Of a stretch of 38,968 bases of DNA, positions 25,992 to 33,721 are shown piece after piece (position 1 is the first letter of the stretch; each line of letters begins with the position of its first letter). The position numbers and the translations under genes were made by a program. Under the pieces are notes generated by a model that was not told the origin of the DNA, searched no databases, and saw nothing but the letters and a program-made list of their open reading frames with translations. This stretch comes from Lachnospiraceae bacterium (GTDB taxonomy: Bacteria > Bacillota > Clostridia > Lachnospirales > Lachnospiraceae): positions 1 through 38,968 of the forward strand of contig JAFRYE010000032.1 of assembly GCA_017441265.1 (NCBI GenBank). Reading direction: 5' to 3'.

Positions 25992-26285
25992 ATGGAACCG
26001 ATTCACAGCATCGATGCGGAGGACGATCCTTTCGCATACCGTTATGACACACAGCTTTTGATCGATCGCCGGGACGAGGATCTCGACGAGGATGAGATCG
26101 CGGAATATATCACGACGCACTTCGAGGGAAACTCGTTGATCGCGGTCGGGGATGAGGATCTGATCAAGATTCATTTTCATACGAATGAGCCCTGGAAGGT
26201 GTTGGAGTACTGTAACTCCGTAGGCGAGATCTACGATATCGTCGTGGAGGATATGATCCGCCAGTCGAACGGCCTGAAGGGTTGA
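25992..26285 (+). CDS. Single-domain FakA/DAK-associated protein
   Basis: This 97-residue protein resembles one internal domain of the fatty-acid kinase FakA (the DAK/DegV-associated region): YRYDTQLLIDRRDEDLDEDEIAEYI..., then NSLIAVGDEDLIKIHFHTNEPWKVLEYCNSVGEIYDIVVEDM. In FakA this module follows the kinase domain. Here it stands alone, without the DhaL kinase part or a DegV/FakB gene nearby. I recall similar short proteins in other Clostridia under names such as 'kinase to dihydroxyacetone kinase'; no activity is known. The ribosome site AAGGAAC is somewhat far (about 8-10 bases). Confidence 0.75.
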   Translation: MEPIHSIDAEDDPFAYRYDTQLLIDRRDEDLDEDEIAEYITTHFEGNSLIAVGDEDLIKIHFHTNEPWKVLEYCNSVGEIYDIVVEDMIRQSNGLKG

Positions 26286-26310
26286 GCCGCAGTCAGGGGA
26301 GTACCGAGGT

Positions 26311-27150
26311 ATGATCTTTGATACCCATGCACATTATGATGATGATTGGTTTGACGAGGACCGGGAAGCATTGCTTCGCGGTCTTTCTTCGCGAGGAGTG
26401 GGAACCGTGATCAACGTCGGAGCGTCCATGCGGGGCTCTCGGGCGTCGGTTGCGCTCGCTTCGGAGTATCCGTTTGTGTATGCGAGCGTAGGCGTTCATC
26501 CGGATGACGCGCCCGCGATGAGCGATGCGGATATCGGGGAACTGCGCGAGCTTGCGGGGCGCGACAAAGTCGTCGCCATCGGTGAGATCGGACTCGATTA
26601 CGGCCATGAAGAGGAACTCACGGAGGCGGAGCGAAACGTAAAGAGGGAAGAGCAGAAATACTGGTTCCGGCGGCAGCTTGCGCTGGCGGCGGAGCTCTCA
26701 CTGCCGGTGATCATTCACTCGAGGTACGCCGAGGGCGATACGCTGGCGATCATGCGGGAGTACACGGAGCGGTTCAACAAAACGGAGGGGCATTTTCCGG
26801 GCGGGATCATCCACTGCTTCAGCGGCTCGCCGGAGACGGCGGCGGAATACCGCAAACTCGGCTATCTTCTGGGGATCGGCGGCGTTCTGACCTTCAAAAA
26901 TGCCAAACGCCTTCCCGAGGTGGTGGACGAGGCGCCGATGCGGCAGCTGGTGCTGGAGACCGATTCGCCTTACCTTGCGCCGGTTCCGTTTCGCGGGAAG
27001 CGCAACGATTCCGGCTATCTGCCGTATGTCGTTGAGAAACTGGCGGAGATCAAGGGCATCCCGCAGGAGGATGTCATCCGCATCACCGCGGACAATGCCC
27101 GGTGCCTGTTCGGGATCGCGGAAGAGAAGAGTATGACAAGCGGGGAGTGA
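26311..27150 (+). CDS. TatD family metal-dependent DNase/hydrolase
   Basis: This 279-residue TIM-barrel metallohydrolase has DTHAH at the N terminus, VGVHPDD, GEIGLDYG with the metal-binding Glu, VIIHSR, IHCFSG and LETDSPYLAP, all diagnostic of TatD/YcfH/YabD. Family members are 3'-5' DNases or deacylases acting in the cytoplasm. It begins 25 bases after the FakA-like gene and is in the same run as rsmA, as in many Firmicutes where yabD neighbours ksgA. A copy of CATTTTCC lies in its coding sequence. Confidence 0.93.
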   Translation: MIFDTHAHYDDDWFDEDREALLRGLSSRGVGTVINVGASMRGSRASVALASEYPFVYASVGVHPDDAPAMSDADIGELRELAGRDKVVAIGEIGLDYGHEEELTEAERNVKREEQKYWFRRQLALAAELSLPVIIHSRYAEGDTLAIMREYTERFNKTEGHFPGGIIHCFSGSPETAAEYRKLGYLLGIGGVLTFKNAKRLPEVVDEAPMRQLVLETDSPYLAPVPFRGKRNDSGYLPYVVEKLAEIKGIPQEDVIRITADNARCLFGIAEEKSMTSGE

Positions 27151-27157
27151 TTTTTCT

Positions 27158-28342
27158 ATGGAGAAGACATCCGTTCAATCGAAACGCCGCATCGGACTGT
27201 ATTGGAAAATTCTGGCGGTCGTCGGGATCGTGATGGTGATCGGCGTGGTGCTCGCGTATGTGCCGGGGTTCGGCAACCGGTACGCCGAGAAGGTTTACCC
27301 GAAGCTTTACCGGGTGATCGCCCCCGTGACCAACTGCTTTTCGTTCACGCTCGGCGAGATCCTGATGTACGCTGCCGCCGTGATCGTGGCGGTGACGGCC
27401 GTGCTGCTGCTGATCTTCGGCGGGATCGCGCTGTACCGCAAACTGCGGGCAAAAGGACCGATGACCGGAGGCGCCCGCTTCCTGCGCGTGTACATGAAAT
27501 GCTTCCTGGCGATCGTAGTACTCGGACTTTGGCTGTTTATCTTCCATTGGTGGATCCCGTACCATGATTATGTGCTCGGCGTCAAGGAGCACCGCAGAGC
27601 GTTCACGCTCGAGGAGATTCAGACGGCTCGCAACAATATCGTGAAGCGCCTCAACGAGACGATCACGAAGGTGCCAAGAGGCGAGGACGGCAAGATCCTG
27701 TATCCCGACAGTTCGCAGAGATTTGCGGTCATCCGGGAAGCGCTCCGAGGGCTTGCCGCGGACTATCCGCGCTTTGAGGGATATATCGCGGAGCCGAAGT
27801 CGGCGATCTGCTCCGACGTGCTCGACTGGATGAACATCGGCGGCTTCACCTATCCGTACTCGATGGAAGCCACCTACAACAAGTATATATCGGACTTTTA
27901 CTACTACACGCTGATCGCGCACGAGATCGCGCACAACAAAGGCTATTATAAGGAAAATGAGGCCGAGTTCCTGGGATTCCTCGCCTGCTACACGTCCGAC
28001 GATCCGCTGATGGTCAGTGCCGGCTGTTACTACGCATTTTTCGACATCGACGAGTACTACGTCGGTGTGCTGTATGAGCTCTATGACGAAGAAACGGCGT
28101 TGGCAATCTACAACGCGCAGCCGAAGATGAGCGATCTCGCGGTCGAGGATGCGGTTGCGGCAGTGGAGGCGGCCGAGGAGGCGTACAACGCCGACGACCA
28201 TCCGCTGCAGGAGTACTCCGAGGTGGCGTCCGACGCCGCGGACATCGGGTGGGAGACCCAGGCGGAGCTGATCGAGAACAATTCGTACGCGGATGTGGTT
28301 TATCTGATCGTGGAATATTTCAGCGACGGAAAAGGCCGCTGA
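27158..28342 (+). CDS. DUF3810 membrane zincin-like protein
   Basis: This 394-residue protein has three N-terminal helices (about 16-37, 65-92 and 108-132) and a large soluble domain with HEIAH at about 255-259, followed by NKGYYKENEAEFLGFLACY. This gives the HExxH...E arrangement of zinc metalloproteases and matches DUF3810. It may be a membrane-bound peptidase, but no substrate is known. It sits 7 bases after tatD and 26 before rsmA, clearly in the same operon. The C terminus is acidic and Ala-rich (about 325-350). Confidence 0.87.
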   Translation: MEKTSVQSKRRIGLYWKILAVVGIVMVIGVVLAYVPGFGNRYAEKVYPKLYRVIAPVTNCFSFTLGEILMYAAAVIVAVTAVLLLIFGGIALYRKLRAKGPMTGGARFLRVYMKCFLAIVVLGLWLFIFHWWIPYHDYVLGVKEHRRAFTLEEIQTARNNIVKRLNETITKVPRGEDGKILYPDSSQRFAVIREALRGLAADYPRFEGYIAEPKSAICSDVLDWMNIGGFTYPYSMEATYNKYISDFYYYTLIAHEIAHNKGYYKENEAEFLGFLACYTSDDPLMVSAGCYYAFFDIDEYYVGVLYELYDEETALAIYNAQPKMSDLAVEDAVAAVEAAEEAYNADDHPLQEYSEVASDAADIGWETQAELIENNSYADVVYLIVEYFSDGKGR

Positions 28343-28368
28343 GCCGAAAAAACTGACAGGAGGGCAGG

Positions 28369-29235
28369 ATGGCGTATCTGAGCGATCCGAAAGAGACGAT
28401 CGCGGTGCTGCAGAGGTACCGTTTTATGTTTCAAAAGAAGTTCGGGCAGAACTTTCTGATCGATCCGCACGTGCTTGCGAAGATCATCGACGCAGCCGGC
28501 GTGACCGGCGACGACGTCGTGCTGGAGATCGGCCCGGGCATCGGTACGATGACGCAGGCGCTGTGCGAGCAGGCGAAAGAGGTTGTCGCCGTGGAGATCG
28601 ACCGAAATCTGATCCCCATTTTGACGGAGGACACCTGCAGGGATTACACGAACCTCACGATCATCAATGAAGATGTTCTGAAGGTTGACATCGAGCAGGT
28701 GGCGAGAGAACACGGCGGCCGGCCGCTCAAGGTCGTCGCCAACCTTCCGTATTACATCACCACGCCGATCATCATGGGCCTTTTGGAGAAGCGGGCACCG
28801 GTGGAGTCCGTCACCGTGATGGTGCAGAAGGAAGTCGCCGAGCGCATGCAGGCGGGGCCGGGAAGCAAGGATTACGGCGCGCTTTCCCTTGCGGTTCAGT
28901 ATTATGCCGACAGCTACATCGCGGCTTACGTGCCGCCGAACTGCTTCATGCCAAGACCCGGCGTCGGTTCCGCGGTCATCCGTCTGACGCTTCGGGAGAA
29001 GCCGCCCGTGGAGGCGACGGACGAGAGCATGCTGTTCGCGGTCATCCGCGCGGCGTTTGCCCAGCGCCGGAAAACGCTGGTGAACGGGCTCGGAAACAGC
29101 CCGGAGGTTCCGTGTACAAAAGAGGAGGCGACGGCCGTCCTCGAGGAGTTGGGGCTGCCGGCGGGAGTGCGCGGTGAGACACTCACGATGGAGCAATTCG
29201 CGGCGATCGCGAACCGGATCGCATCCGGAAAATGA
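28369..29235 (+). CDS. rsmA: 16S rRNA (adenine-N6,N6) dimethyltransferase
   Basis: This 288-residue SAM-dependent enzyme dimethylates two adjacent adenines near the 3' end of 16S rRNA during small-subunit maturation. It shows KKFGQNFLIDPHV at the N terminus, the SAM-binding motif EIGPGIGTMTQAL, VVAVEID, NLPYYITTPI (about 125-134) as the catalytic N-P-Y motif, and a C-terminal FAQRRKTLVNGL helix. AGGAGGGC precedes the ATG. Its stop codon lies within a GGAAAATG copy that forms a hairpin with a second, inverted copy. Confidence 0.96.
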   Translation: MAYLSDPKETIAVLQRYRFMFQKKFGQNFLIDPHVLAKIIDAAGVTGDDVVLEIGPGIGTMTQALCEQAKEVVAVEIDRNLIPILTEDTCRDYTNLTIINEDVLKVDIEQVAREHGGRPLKVVANLPYYITTPIIMGLLEKRAPVESVTVMVQKEVAERMQAGPGSKDYGALSLAVQYYADSYIAAYVPPNCFMPRPGVGSAVIRLTLREKPPVEATDESMLFAVIRAAFAQRRKTLVNGLGNSPEVPCTKEEATAVLEELGLPAGVRGETLTMEQFAAIANRIASGK

Positions 29236-29256
29236 GCCGATATTCTTCATTTTCCG
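29226..29256. terminator. Inverted GGAAAATG pair forming a hairpin after rsmA
   Basis: CGGAAAATGA (29226-29235) and TCATTTTCCG (29247-29256) form a perfect 10-bp stem with an 11-base loop, beginning in the rsmA stop codon. There is no T-run, so it is at best a weak terminator. Paired uptake sequences in Neisseria and Haemophilus take this position. Confidence 0.65.
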
Positions 29257-29298
29257 AAGGAGCCGACAGGGCTTGTGAACATCGTCAAAGAAAAACTA

Positions 29299-29327
29299 TT
29301 GATTTTTCACACGATAGAGAGTACAAT
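29299..29327 (+). promoter_or_regulatory. Promoter of the PTE-linker lipoprotein
   Basis: TTGATT (29299-29304), 17 bases, TACAAT (29322-29327). The leader is about 70 bases with GGAGG just before the ATG. Confidence 0.65.
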
Positions 29328-29402
29328 ATAACGCGGGAAAAGTAAATTATACTTCCTAAGAAGAAACTTAGAGTTCAATTTGATTTACGGAGGAAAAGCA
29401 GA

Positions 29403-31220
29403 ATGAAGAAAGTACTTTCGATCATCCTCGTTCTCTGCATGACGGCGGCTCTTCTCGCCGGCTGCGGAGACAAGAAGAACGAGACGACTTCCAAGCTTGT
29501 CGACGACGACATGTTCGACATGCTTGAGGCTATGGCCAACACCACCTGCGGTGAGTATGAATTCTCGTTCGATTTTAAGGGAGACCCGACGAAGTCGCAG
29601 AACGGTACCGGGTACATCAAGATGAAGATCGACCAGCCGAATCAGGCGATGAGCTTCGGCTTTTCGTTTGAAGGCGGATCCGGCGAGAAGACCGTGAAGG
29701 CTACCATCGACGATCTGTTGGTTGTCAAGGACGCCAACCTGTACCTCAACATCAAGGGTGTTGCCAACCTGGCAGCTACCATGTCGCCGGAGATGCTCGG
29801 CGAACTGGATACTTCGAAGCTCGGCTGGTTCAAGCTTCCGCTTCCGGACGACTGCCCGAAGCTGGACGAGAAACTTCGCAAGAACTACATCAACACGTTC
29901 GTTGAGTTTGCTGAGAATGCGCTCAAGGCTGTAAAGCCCGAGGGCGAGAAGGGTGATTTCACGGCAACCCTCAAGACCCGCGAAGAGTATCTGCAGCTTC
30001 TTACGGCATTCCGTGATTTTGCGAAGAATGATCTCAAGGGTATGCTCGATTCCACCGTGGAGTCCCTTAAGGGCATTACGAAAATCGACCTGAACAAGTA
30101 TGCAAAGAAGATCGTTGATACCTACAAGGACGACGTTAAGTCGATCGTGAAGGACTACGGCATTTCAGAGCAGGAGTTCGACCAGATGGTTGACGCTGCT
30201 CTGCAGCAGGATCTCAACAAGATGGTTCAGTCTAAGACCGGCGAGAATGGTGAGGCGATCAGCTCGCTCATCCCGCAGGAGCAGATCGATGCTTATGTAG
30301 CGAAGATCGACATGGCTGTTGAGGCGTTCAAGAACGGCCAGGGCGAGATCGAGGCTGCCAGCACGATCCGCGTTCAGGCAGACGACGATACGTACCGCAC
30401 CAGCGTTACGATGGCCAGCGAGAAGGAAAATGCAAGCATCAACCTCAAGGCATCCGTAAAGCCTTGCGCAGTTTCGATCTCCGTTCCTGACGGTGTTATG
30501 GAGCTTAAGACGATCGCCGACATGGCTGCTCCGTTTATCGGCGGCTTCACCAATCGCCCGACTCCGGAATTGACTCCGATCCCGACGGAAGAGCCGACTC
30601 CGGTTCCTACCGAAGTTCCTACCGAAGTTCCGACCGAGGTTCCTACCGAGGTTCCGACTGAAGTTCCGACGGAGGTTCCTACGGAAGTTCCGACCGAGAC
30701 CCCTTCGGAAGCACCGACCGAGACTCCTACCGAGGCACCGACTGAGACTCCTACGGAAGCACCGACCGAAACCCCTACGGAAGTTCCGACCGAGACTCCT
30801 ACGGAAGCACCGACCGAGACTCCTACCGAGGCACCGACTGAGGCTCCTCAGGTAAGCACCAAGTTTGAAAACGGACAGGCAACGATTGCACTCTCCAACG
30901 GCAAGACGCTTACGTTCAAACTTCCCGGTGATTTCAAGCAGGCATCAGGGATCACGGATGGTCTTTCTCTTATGCAGGGTTCCAAGACTGTAGGGGTACA
31001 GTGCATGGATGTTACGGGATACTCCGAGGCGATGATCAAGGCAGTCCTTTCGGCCTACACCGAACTTGACAGCCAGGGCGACTGGAATGTATGCAAATGG
31101 AACAGTTATACGATGGCTTATCAGGTTATTGACGGGGAACTCGTTCTTCTGATGTCCACGTTTGACGAGGAAACCTCGCGAGGGATCTTCGACAGCGTAA
31201 CGGACATCAGCATCAACTAA
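29403..31220 (+). CDS. Lipoprotein with Pro-Thr-Glu repeat linker
   Basis: This 605-residue protein has a type II signal peptide (MKKVLSIILVLCMTAALLAGC) with lipobox LLAGC, so it should be lipid-anchored outside the membrane at the Cys. Residues about 25-385 form an unrecognised domain rich in Lys, Asp and Glu. Residues about 386-481 are a degenerate PTE(V/A/T) repeat, a rigid wall-spanning linker common in Gram-positive surface proteins. A C-terminal domain (about 482-605) has FENGQATIALSNGKTLTFKLPGDF. Function is unknown. Codon choice (many GTT, GCT) suggests high expression. It has its own promoter and a strong terminator. Confidence 0.85.
   Translation: MKKVLSIILVLCMTAALLAGCGDKKNETTSKLVDDDMFDMLEAMANTTCGEYEFSFDFKGDPTKSQNGTGYIKMKIDQPNQAMSFGFSFEGGSGEKTVKATIDDLLVVKDANLYLNIKGVANLAATMSPEMLGELDTSKLGWFKLPLPDDCPKLDEKLRKNYINTFVEFAENALKAVKPEGEKGDFTATLKTREEYLQLLTAFRDFAKNDLKGMLDSTVESLKGITKIDLNKYAKKIVDTYKDDVKSIVKDYGISEQEFDQMVDAALQQDLNKMVQSKTGENGEAISSLIPQEQIDAYVAKIDMAVEAFKNGQGEIEAASTIRVQADDDTYRTSVTMASEKENASINLKASVKPCAVSISVPDGVMELKTIADMAAPFIGGFTNRPTPELTPIPTEEPTPVPTEVPTEVPTEVPTEVPTEVPTEVPTEVPTETPSEAPTETPTEAPTETPTEAPTETPTEVPTETPTEAPTETPTEAPTEAPQVSTKFENGQATIALSNGKTLTFKLPGDFKQASGITDGLSLMQGSKTVGVQCMDVTGYSEAMIKAVLSAYTELDSQGDWNVCKWNSYTMAYQVIDGELVLLMSTFDEETSRGIFDSVTDISIN
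30590..30846 (+). repeat. In-gene tandem repeat encoding PTEVP/PTEAP/PTETP units
   Basis: Repeats of 9-12 bases based on CCGACCGAGGTT/ACT/GCA-type units encode about 25 Pro-Thr-Glu triplets. Codons alternate (CCT/CCG, GAA/GAG, ACC/ACG/ACT), so DNA identity is lower than protein identity. That suggests the protein sequence is kept while the DNA is varied. Confidence 0.8.
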
Positions 31221-31258
31221 ACGGTTTCGTCGAACAACCGAAAAATCGATGAATTATG

Positions 31259-31297
31259 CTCCCGGGTGGCGGATGACCGCTGCCCGGGACTTTTTTT
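31259..31297 (+). terminator. Terminator of the lipoprotein gene
   Basis: TCCCGGG / CCCGGGA outer stem with inner GCGG/CCGC, followed by C and seven T. Strong intrinsic terminator 40 bases after the stop. Confidence 0.9.
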
Positions 31298-31677
31298 ATG
31301 ATTTCTTTATGTTTTTTGCTTGCTTGTGCCGGATAAAAGTCGTAAGATGGAAAATGACGGAGCGTTTTTTATTTCGGATCTGTTTGTTTAAATGCGATTT
31401 CCCCGAAGGTTGCAGGCGCGTATGGCGACTCCCCGAAGGTTGAGACGCACGGTCCGGCGGCACGTCGTGATGCCCCGCATCTATGTTCGCCCGTTCCGGC
31501 GGACAGCTGAGCGGCTGTCTGCGTATTGCCCCCACAATATGGGAGCGGGACGATTTCGGATGCCGAGGGAGCGAAGGTGCTCCGACTGCGGTACCCCTGG
31601 CTGTTTCAGGCACCGTTATTGGTCGATCCGAGCGATCCGATCCCGGGCTATGCCCGAAAATGGGAGGTTTTTTTCGT
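31298..31677 (+). repeat. Long hairpin-rich leader before the AI-2E-type gene
   Basis: This 380-base gap has no credible gene. A possible promoter (TTGCTT 31320-31325, 17 bases, TAAGAT 31343-31348) would start a leader of over 300 bases. That leader holds two copies of CCCCGAAGGTTG about 36 bases apart (near 31400 and 31433), stems such as GACAGC/GCTGTC (about 31502-31519), GAGC/GCTC around 31570, and CGGGC-TAT-GCCCG (about 31644-31656). It ends in GGGAGG and a T-run before the start codon. It looks like structured RNA, but no known riboswitch family was recognised. Confidence 0.55.
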
Positions 31678-33564
31678 ATGGAAAAAAACAATGAACGTGC
31701 GATAAACCGCACAAAACGTAACATGCGGACAAAACGCCACCTGAGCCGGGTCAAAGACTACGCGCCTCAGGGCGTCGTTGCTTTTCTGGTTTTGGCCGCA
31801 CTCATGCTTCTGCTCTTCCTGATCATGAAGCTTCCGAAGATCGGAGCTTTCATAGCGTCAGTGCTTCATGCGCTGGCTCCGGCGTTGGCGGGATTTATCT
31901 TCGCCTTCATCATGTCGCCGCTGGTGAGATTTTTCGAGACGCGCCTCATTCGCTGGGCCTGCAAGGGAAAAAACGCGAAGCCCGATGACGAAGAGTGGAT
32001 GAAGAAGATCCGGAAACGATATCGGCGCATCAGTATTCTGATCACGCTATTCGGCCTTCTGACGTTGATTGCGCTGCTTTTGATCGCGATCCTTCCGGAA
32101 TTGTGGAAGAGTATCGAAAACCTGATGGTCAACCTGGCCGGATACCTGAATCAGCTGAAGGACGTCATCGATTCCTATCTGCAACATAACCCGCGCGTGG
32201 CGGAAGTGGCGGAACCGGTGGTCAACCAGTTTTCCGACACGAACAAGATCGCCAATACTATCATGGGCTACTTCAAACTGGAGATGGCCGGCGATGCGGT
32301 TAAATTCGTGGCGAGCAGCACGTGGACCGTGGTGCGGATTCTCTACATCTGGCTGGTCGGCACGATCGTCAGCGTGTATCTTTTGGCAAGCAAAGAATAT
32401 TATATCGGTCTGTGCAAGAAGCTGTTCTTCGCCATTTTCCCGAAACGTGTTTCGAAAAATGCGATCCAGACGCTTCATAAAGCCAATATCATCTACTCTG
32501 CAGCCATTCTCGGCAAACTGGTGGACTCGATGATCATCGGCTGCATCTGCTTTGTCGGAACGTCGATCCTCGGCATCTGGTTCTCCGCAATCGGCGAATA
32601 CAAAGTGCTGGTGAGCGTGATCGTCGGCGTGACGAACGTGATCCCTTTCTTCGGGCCGTTCCTCGGCGGCATCCCGTGCTCCATCCTGATCTTCGCGATG
32701 AAGCCGCTGCACGGACTGTTGTTTGCCCTCTTCATTGTGGCGCTGCAGCAGTTTGACGGAAACTTCCTTGATCCGCATATCGTAGGCAAGAAGGTCGGCC
32801 TTCGTCCTTTGTACGTACTGTGCTCGTGTATGCTTTGCGGCGGTCTGTTCGGTATCCCCGGACTGATCGTGGCGACGCCCACCTGCGCTTTGATCTATTA
32901 TCTGACGAAATCGTATCTCGAACTTCGACTGGAGAGCAAGAACCTGCCGGTGGATACGATCGAATATGTGACGCAACCGAGCGCCGTGATCGCAAACCGT
33001 TCCATGAGCGTGGATATGGTGACGGAGCGTCTGATCGCGGAATCCGATGCGCTGGATGCCGAGCACGCCAAGAAGGTTGCTCAGGACGAGCAGCGGGAAA
33101 ACGCGGTGAACACCGTGACGGGACGCCGTCGCAGACGCCGCCACCGCTCCGGTGCCGTCAGTTCACTGCTTAACGGTGAGAGCGTACTCGACGGCGAGGA
33201 AAACACCGATCTCGATCTGTCCGCATACGACGATCTGGAGTCCGGCGTCGCTAGGGAGAAGCGCCTTGAGCGCGAGTGGCTGATGTCCGGCGGCGAGGAG
33301 GACCTCAACGACAACGGCATCTCCGACGCTCTGGAGGAGGCGCACCAGGCAGGCAGCGCGAAGCGCGGAGCCGGGAAAAAGAGCATTTTCCGACGCATGA
33401 TCGAAGAGGCGGAGGAAGACTGGGACGAACACGGAAACCGTCCGCTGCCGGGGGCTTCCCGCAGCAGCGACGATGGGGAACCTCAGGAGGATGACGCTTC
33501 CGATGAGGATGCGTCCGAGCTGGTAGCCCGCGCGAATACGGACGATCCGAACGTCAATATCTGA
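31678..33564 (+). CDS. AI-2E/PerM family membrane protein with charged C-terminal tail
   Basis: This 628-residue protein belongs to the AI-2E family (UPF0118/PerM). It has about seven to eight helices in the first 420 residues, with family motifs GTIVSVYLLASKEYY, SMIIGCICFVG, VGVTNVIPFFGPFLGGIP and GLRPLYVL. Members move small molecules or ions, and some are Na+/H+ antiporters; being a quorum-signal exporter is not implied. Residues about 425-628 form an unusual cytoplasmic tail with an Arg-rich patch (GRRRRRRHRSG) and long acidic runs, not usual in the family. GGAGG lies 11 bases before the chosen ATG. Confidence 0.87.
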   Translation: MEKNNERAINRTKRNMRTKRHLSRVKDYAPQGVVAFLVLAALMLLLFLIMKLPKIGAFIASVLHALAPALAGFIFAFIMSPLVRFFETRLIRWACKGKNAKPDDEEWMKKIRKRYRRISILITLFGLLTLIALLLIAILPELWKSIENLMVNLAGYLNQLKDVIDSYLQHNPRVAEVAEPVVNQFSDTNKIANTIMGYFKLEMAGDAVKFVASSTWTVVRILYIWLVGTIVSVYLLASKEYYIGLCKKLFFAIFPKRVSKNAIQTLHKANIIYSAAILGKLVDSMIIGCICFVGTSILGIWFSAIGEYKVLVSVIVGVTNVIPFFGPFLGGIPCSILIFAMKPLHGLLFALFIVALQQFDGNFLDPHIVGKKVGLRPLYVLCSCMLCGGLFGIPGLIVATPTCALIYYLTKSYLELRLESKNLPVDTIEYVTQPSAVIANRSMSVDMVTERLIAESDALDAEHAKKVAQDEQRENAVNTVTGRRRRRRHRSGAVSSLLNGESVLDGEENTDLDLSAYDDLESGVAREKRLEREWLMSGGEEDLNDNGISDALEEAHQAGSAKRGAGKKSIFRRMIEEAEEDWDEHGNRPLPGASRSSDDGEPQEDDASDEDASELVARANTDDPNVNI

Positions 33565-33569
33565 GGAAT

Positions 33570-33643
33570 CCGAGGGCGGAAAAACGGTTCCGAAAGAAGC
33601 TTTTGTTTCCTGCAAGAATGCCTTGACTTTCCGAGGGCGGAAA
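33570..33643 (+). promoter_or_regulatory. Two CCGAGGGCGGAAA repeats at the BMP promoter
   Basis: The 13-mer occurs exactly at 33570-33582 and 33631-33643, 61 bases apart. The second copy fills the promoter spacer and is part of a TTTCCG-AGGG-CGGAAA dyad. The layout suggests a repressor with two operators, perhaps looping DNA. Confidence 0.55.
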
Positions 33644-33652
33644 GACTATAAT
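33623..33652 (+). promoter_or_regulatory. Promoter of the nucleoside importer operon
   Basis: TTGACT (33623-33628), 18 bases, TATAAT (33647-33652). The leader then has a hairpin AAAACCG-TTA-CGGTTTT (33671-33687) and AAAGGAG before the ATG. Confidence 0.8.
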
Positions 33653-33721
33653 CTATGCATGGTCGTACACAAAACCGTTACGGTTTTGATTATAAATCTC
33701 TCATAAAGGAGCACACGAATT

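Noticed and set aside
30590-30846. The PTE-coding repeat as a recombining DNA repeat or CRISPR
   Set aside because: It is in frame in a lipoprotein gene, and synonymous codons vary between units.
31249-31443. A possible 64-residue protein after the lipoprotein terminator
   Set aside because: Its start lies before the terminator stem, which it translates, and there is no ribosome site or family match.
33653-33721. A purine riboswitch before the nucleoside receptor gene
   Set aside because: The leader is only about 65 bases, with one simple hairpin and none of the conserved purine-riboswitch core.
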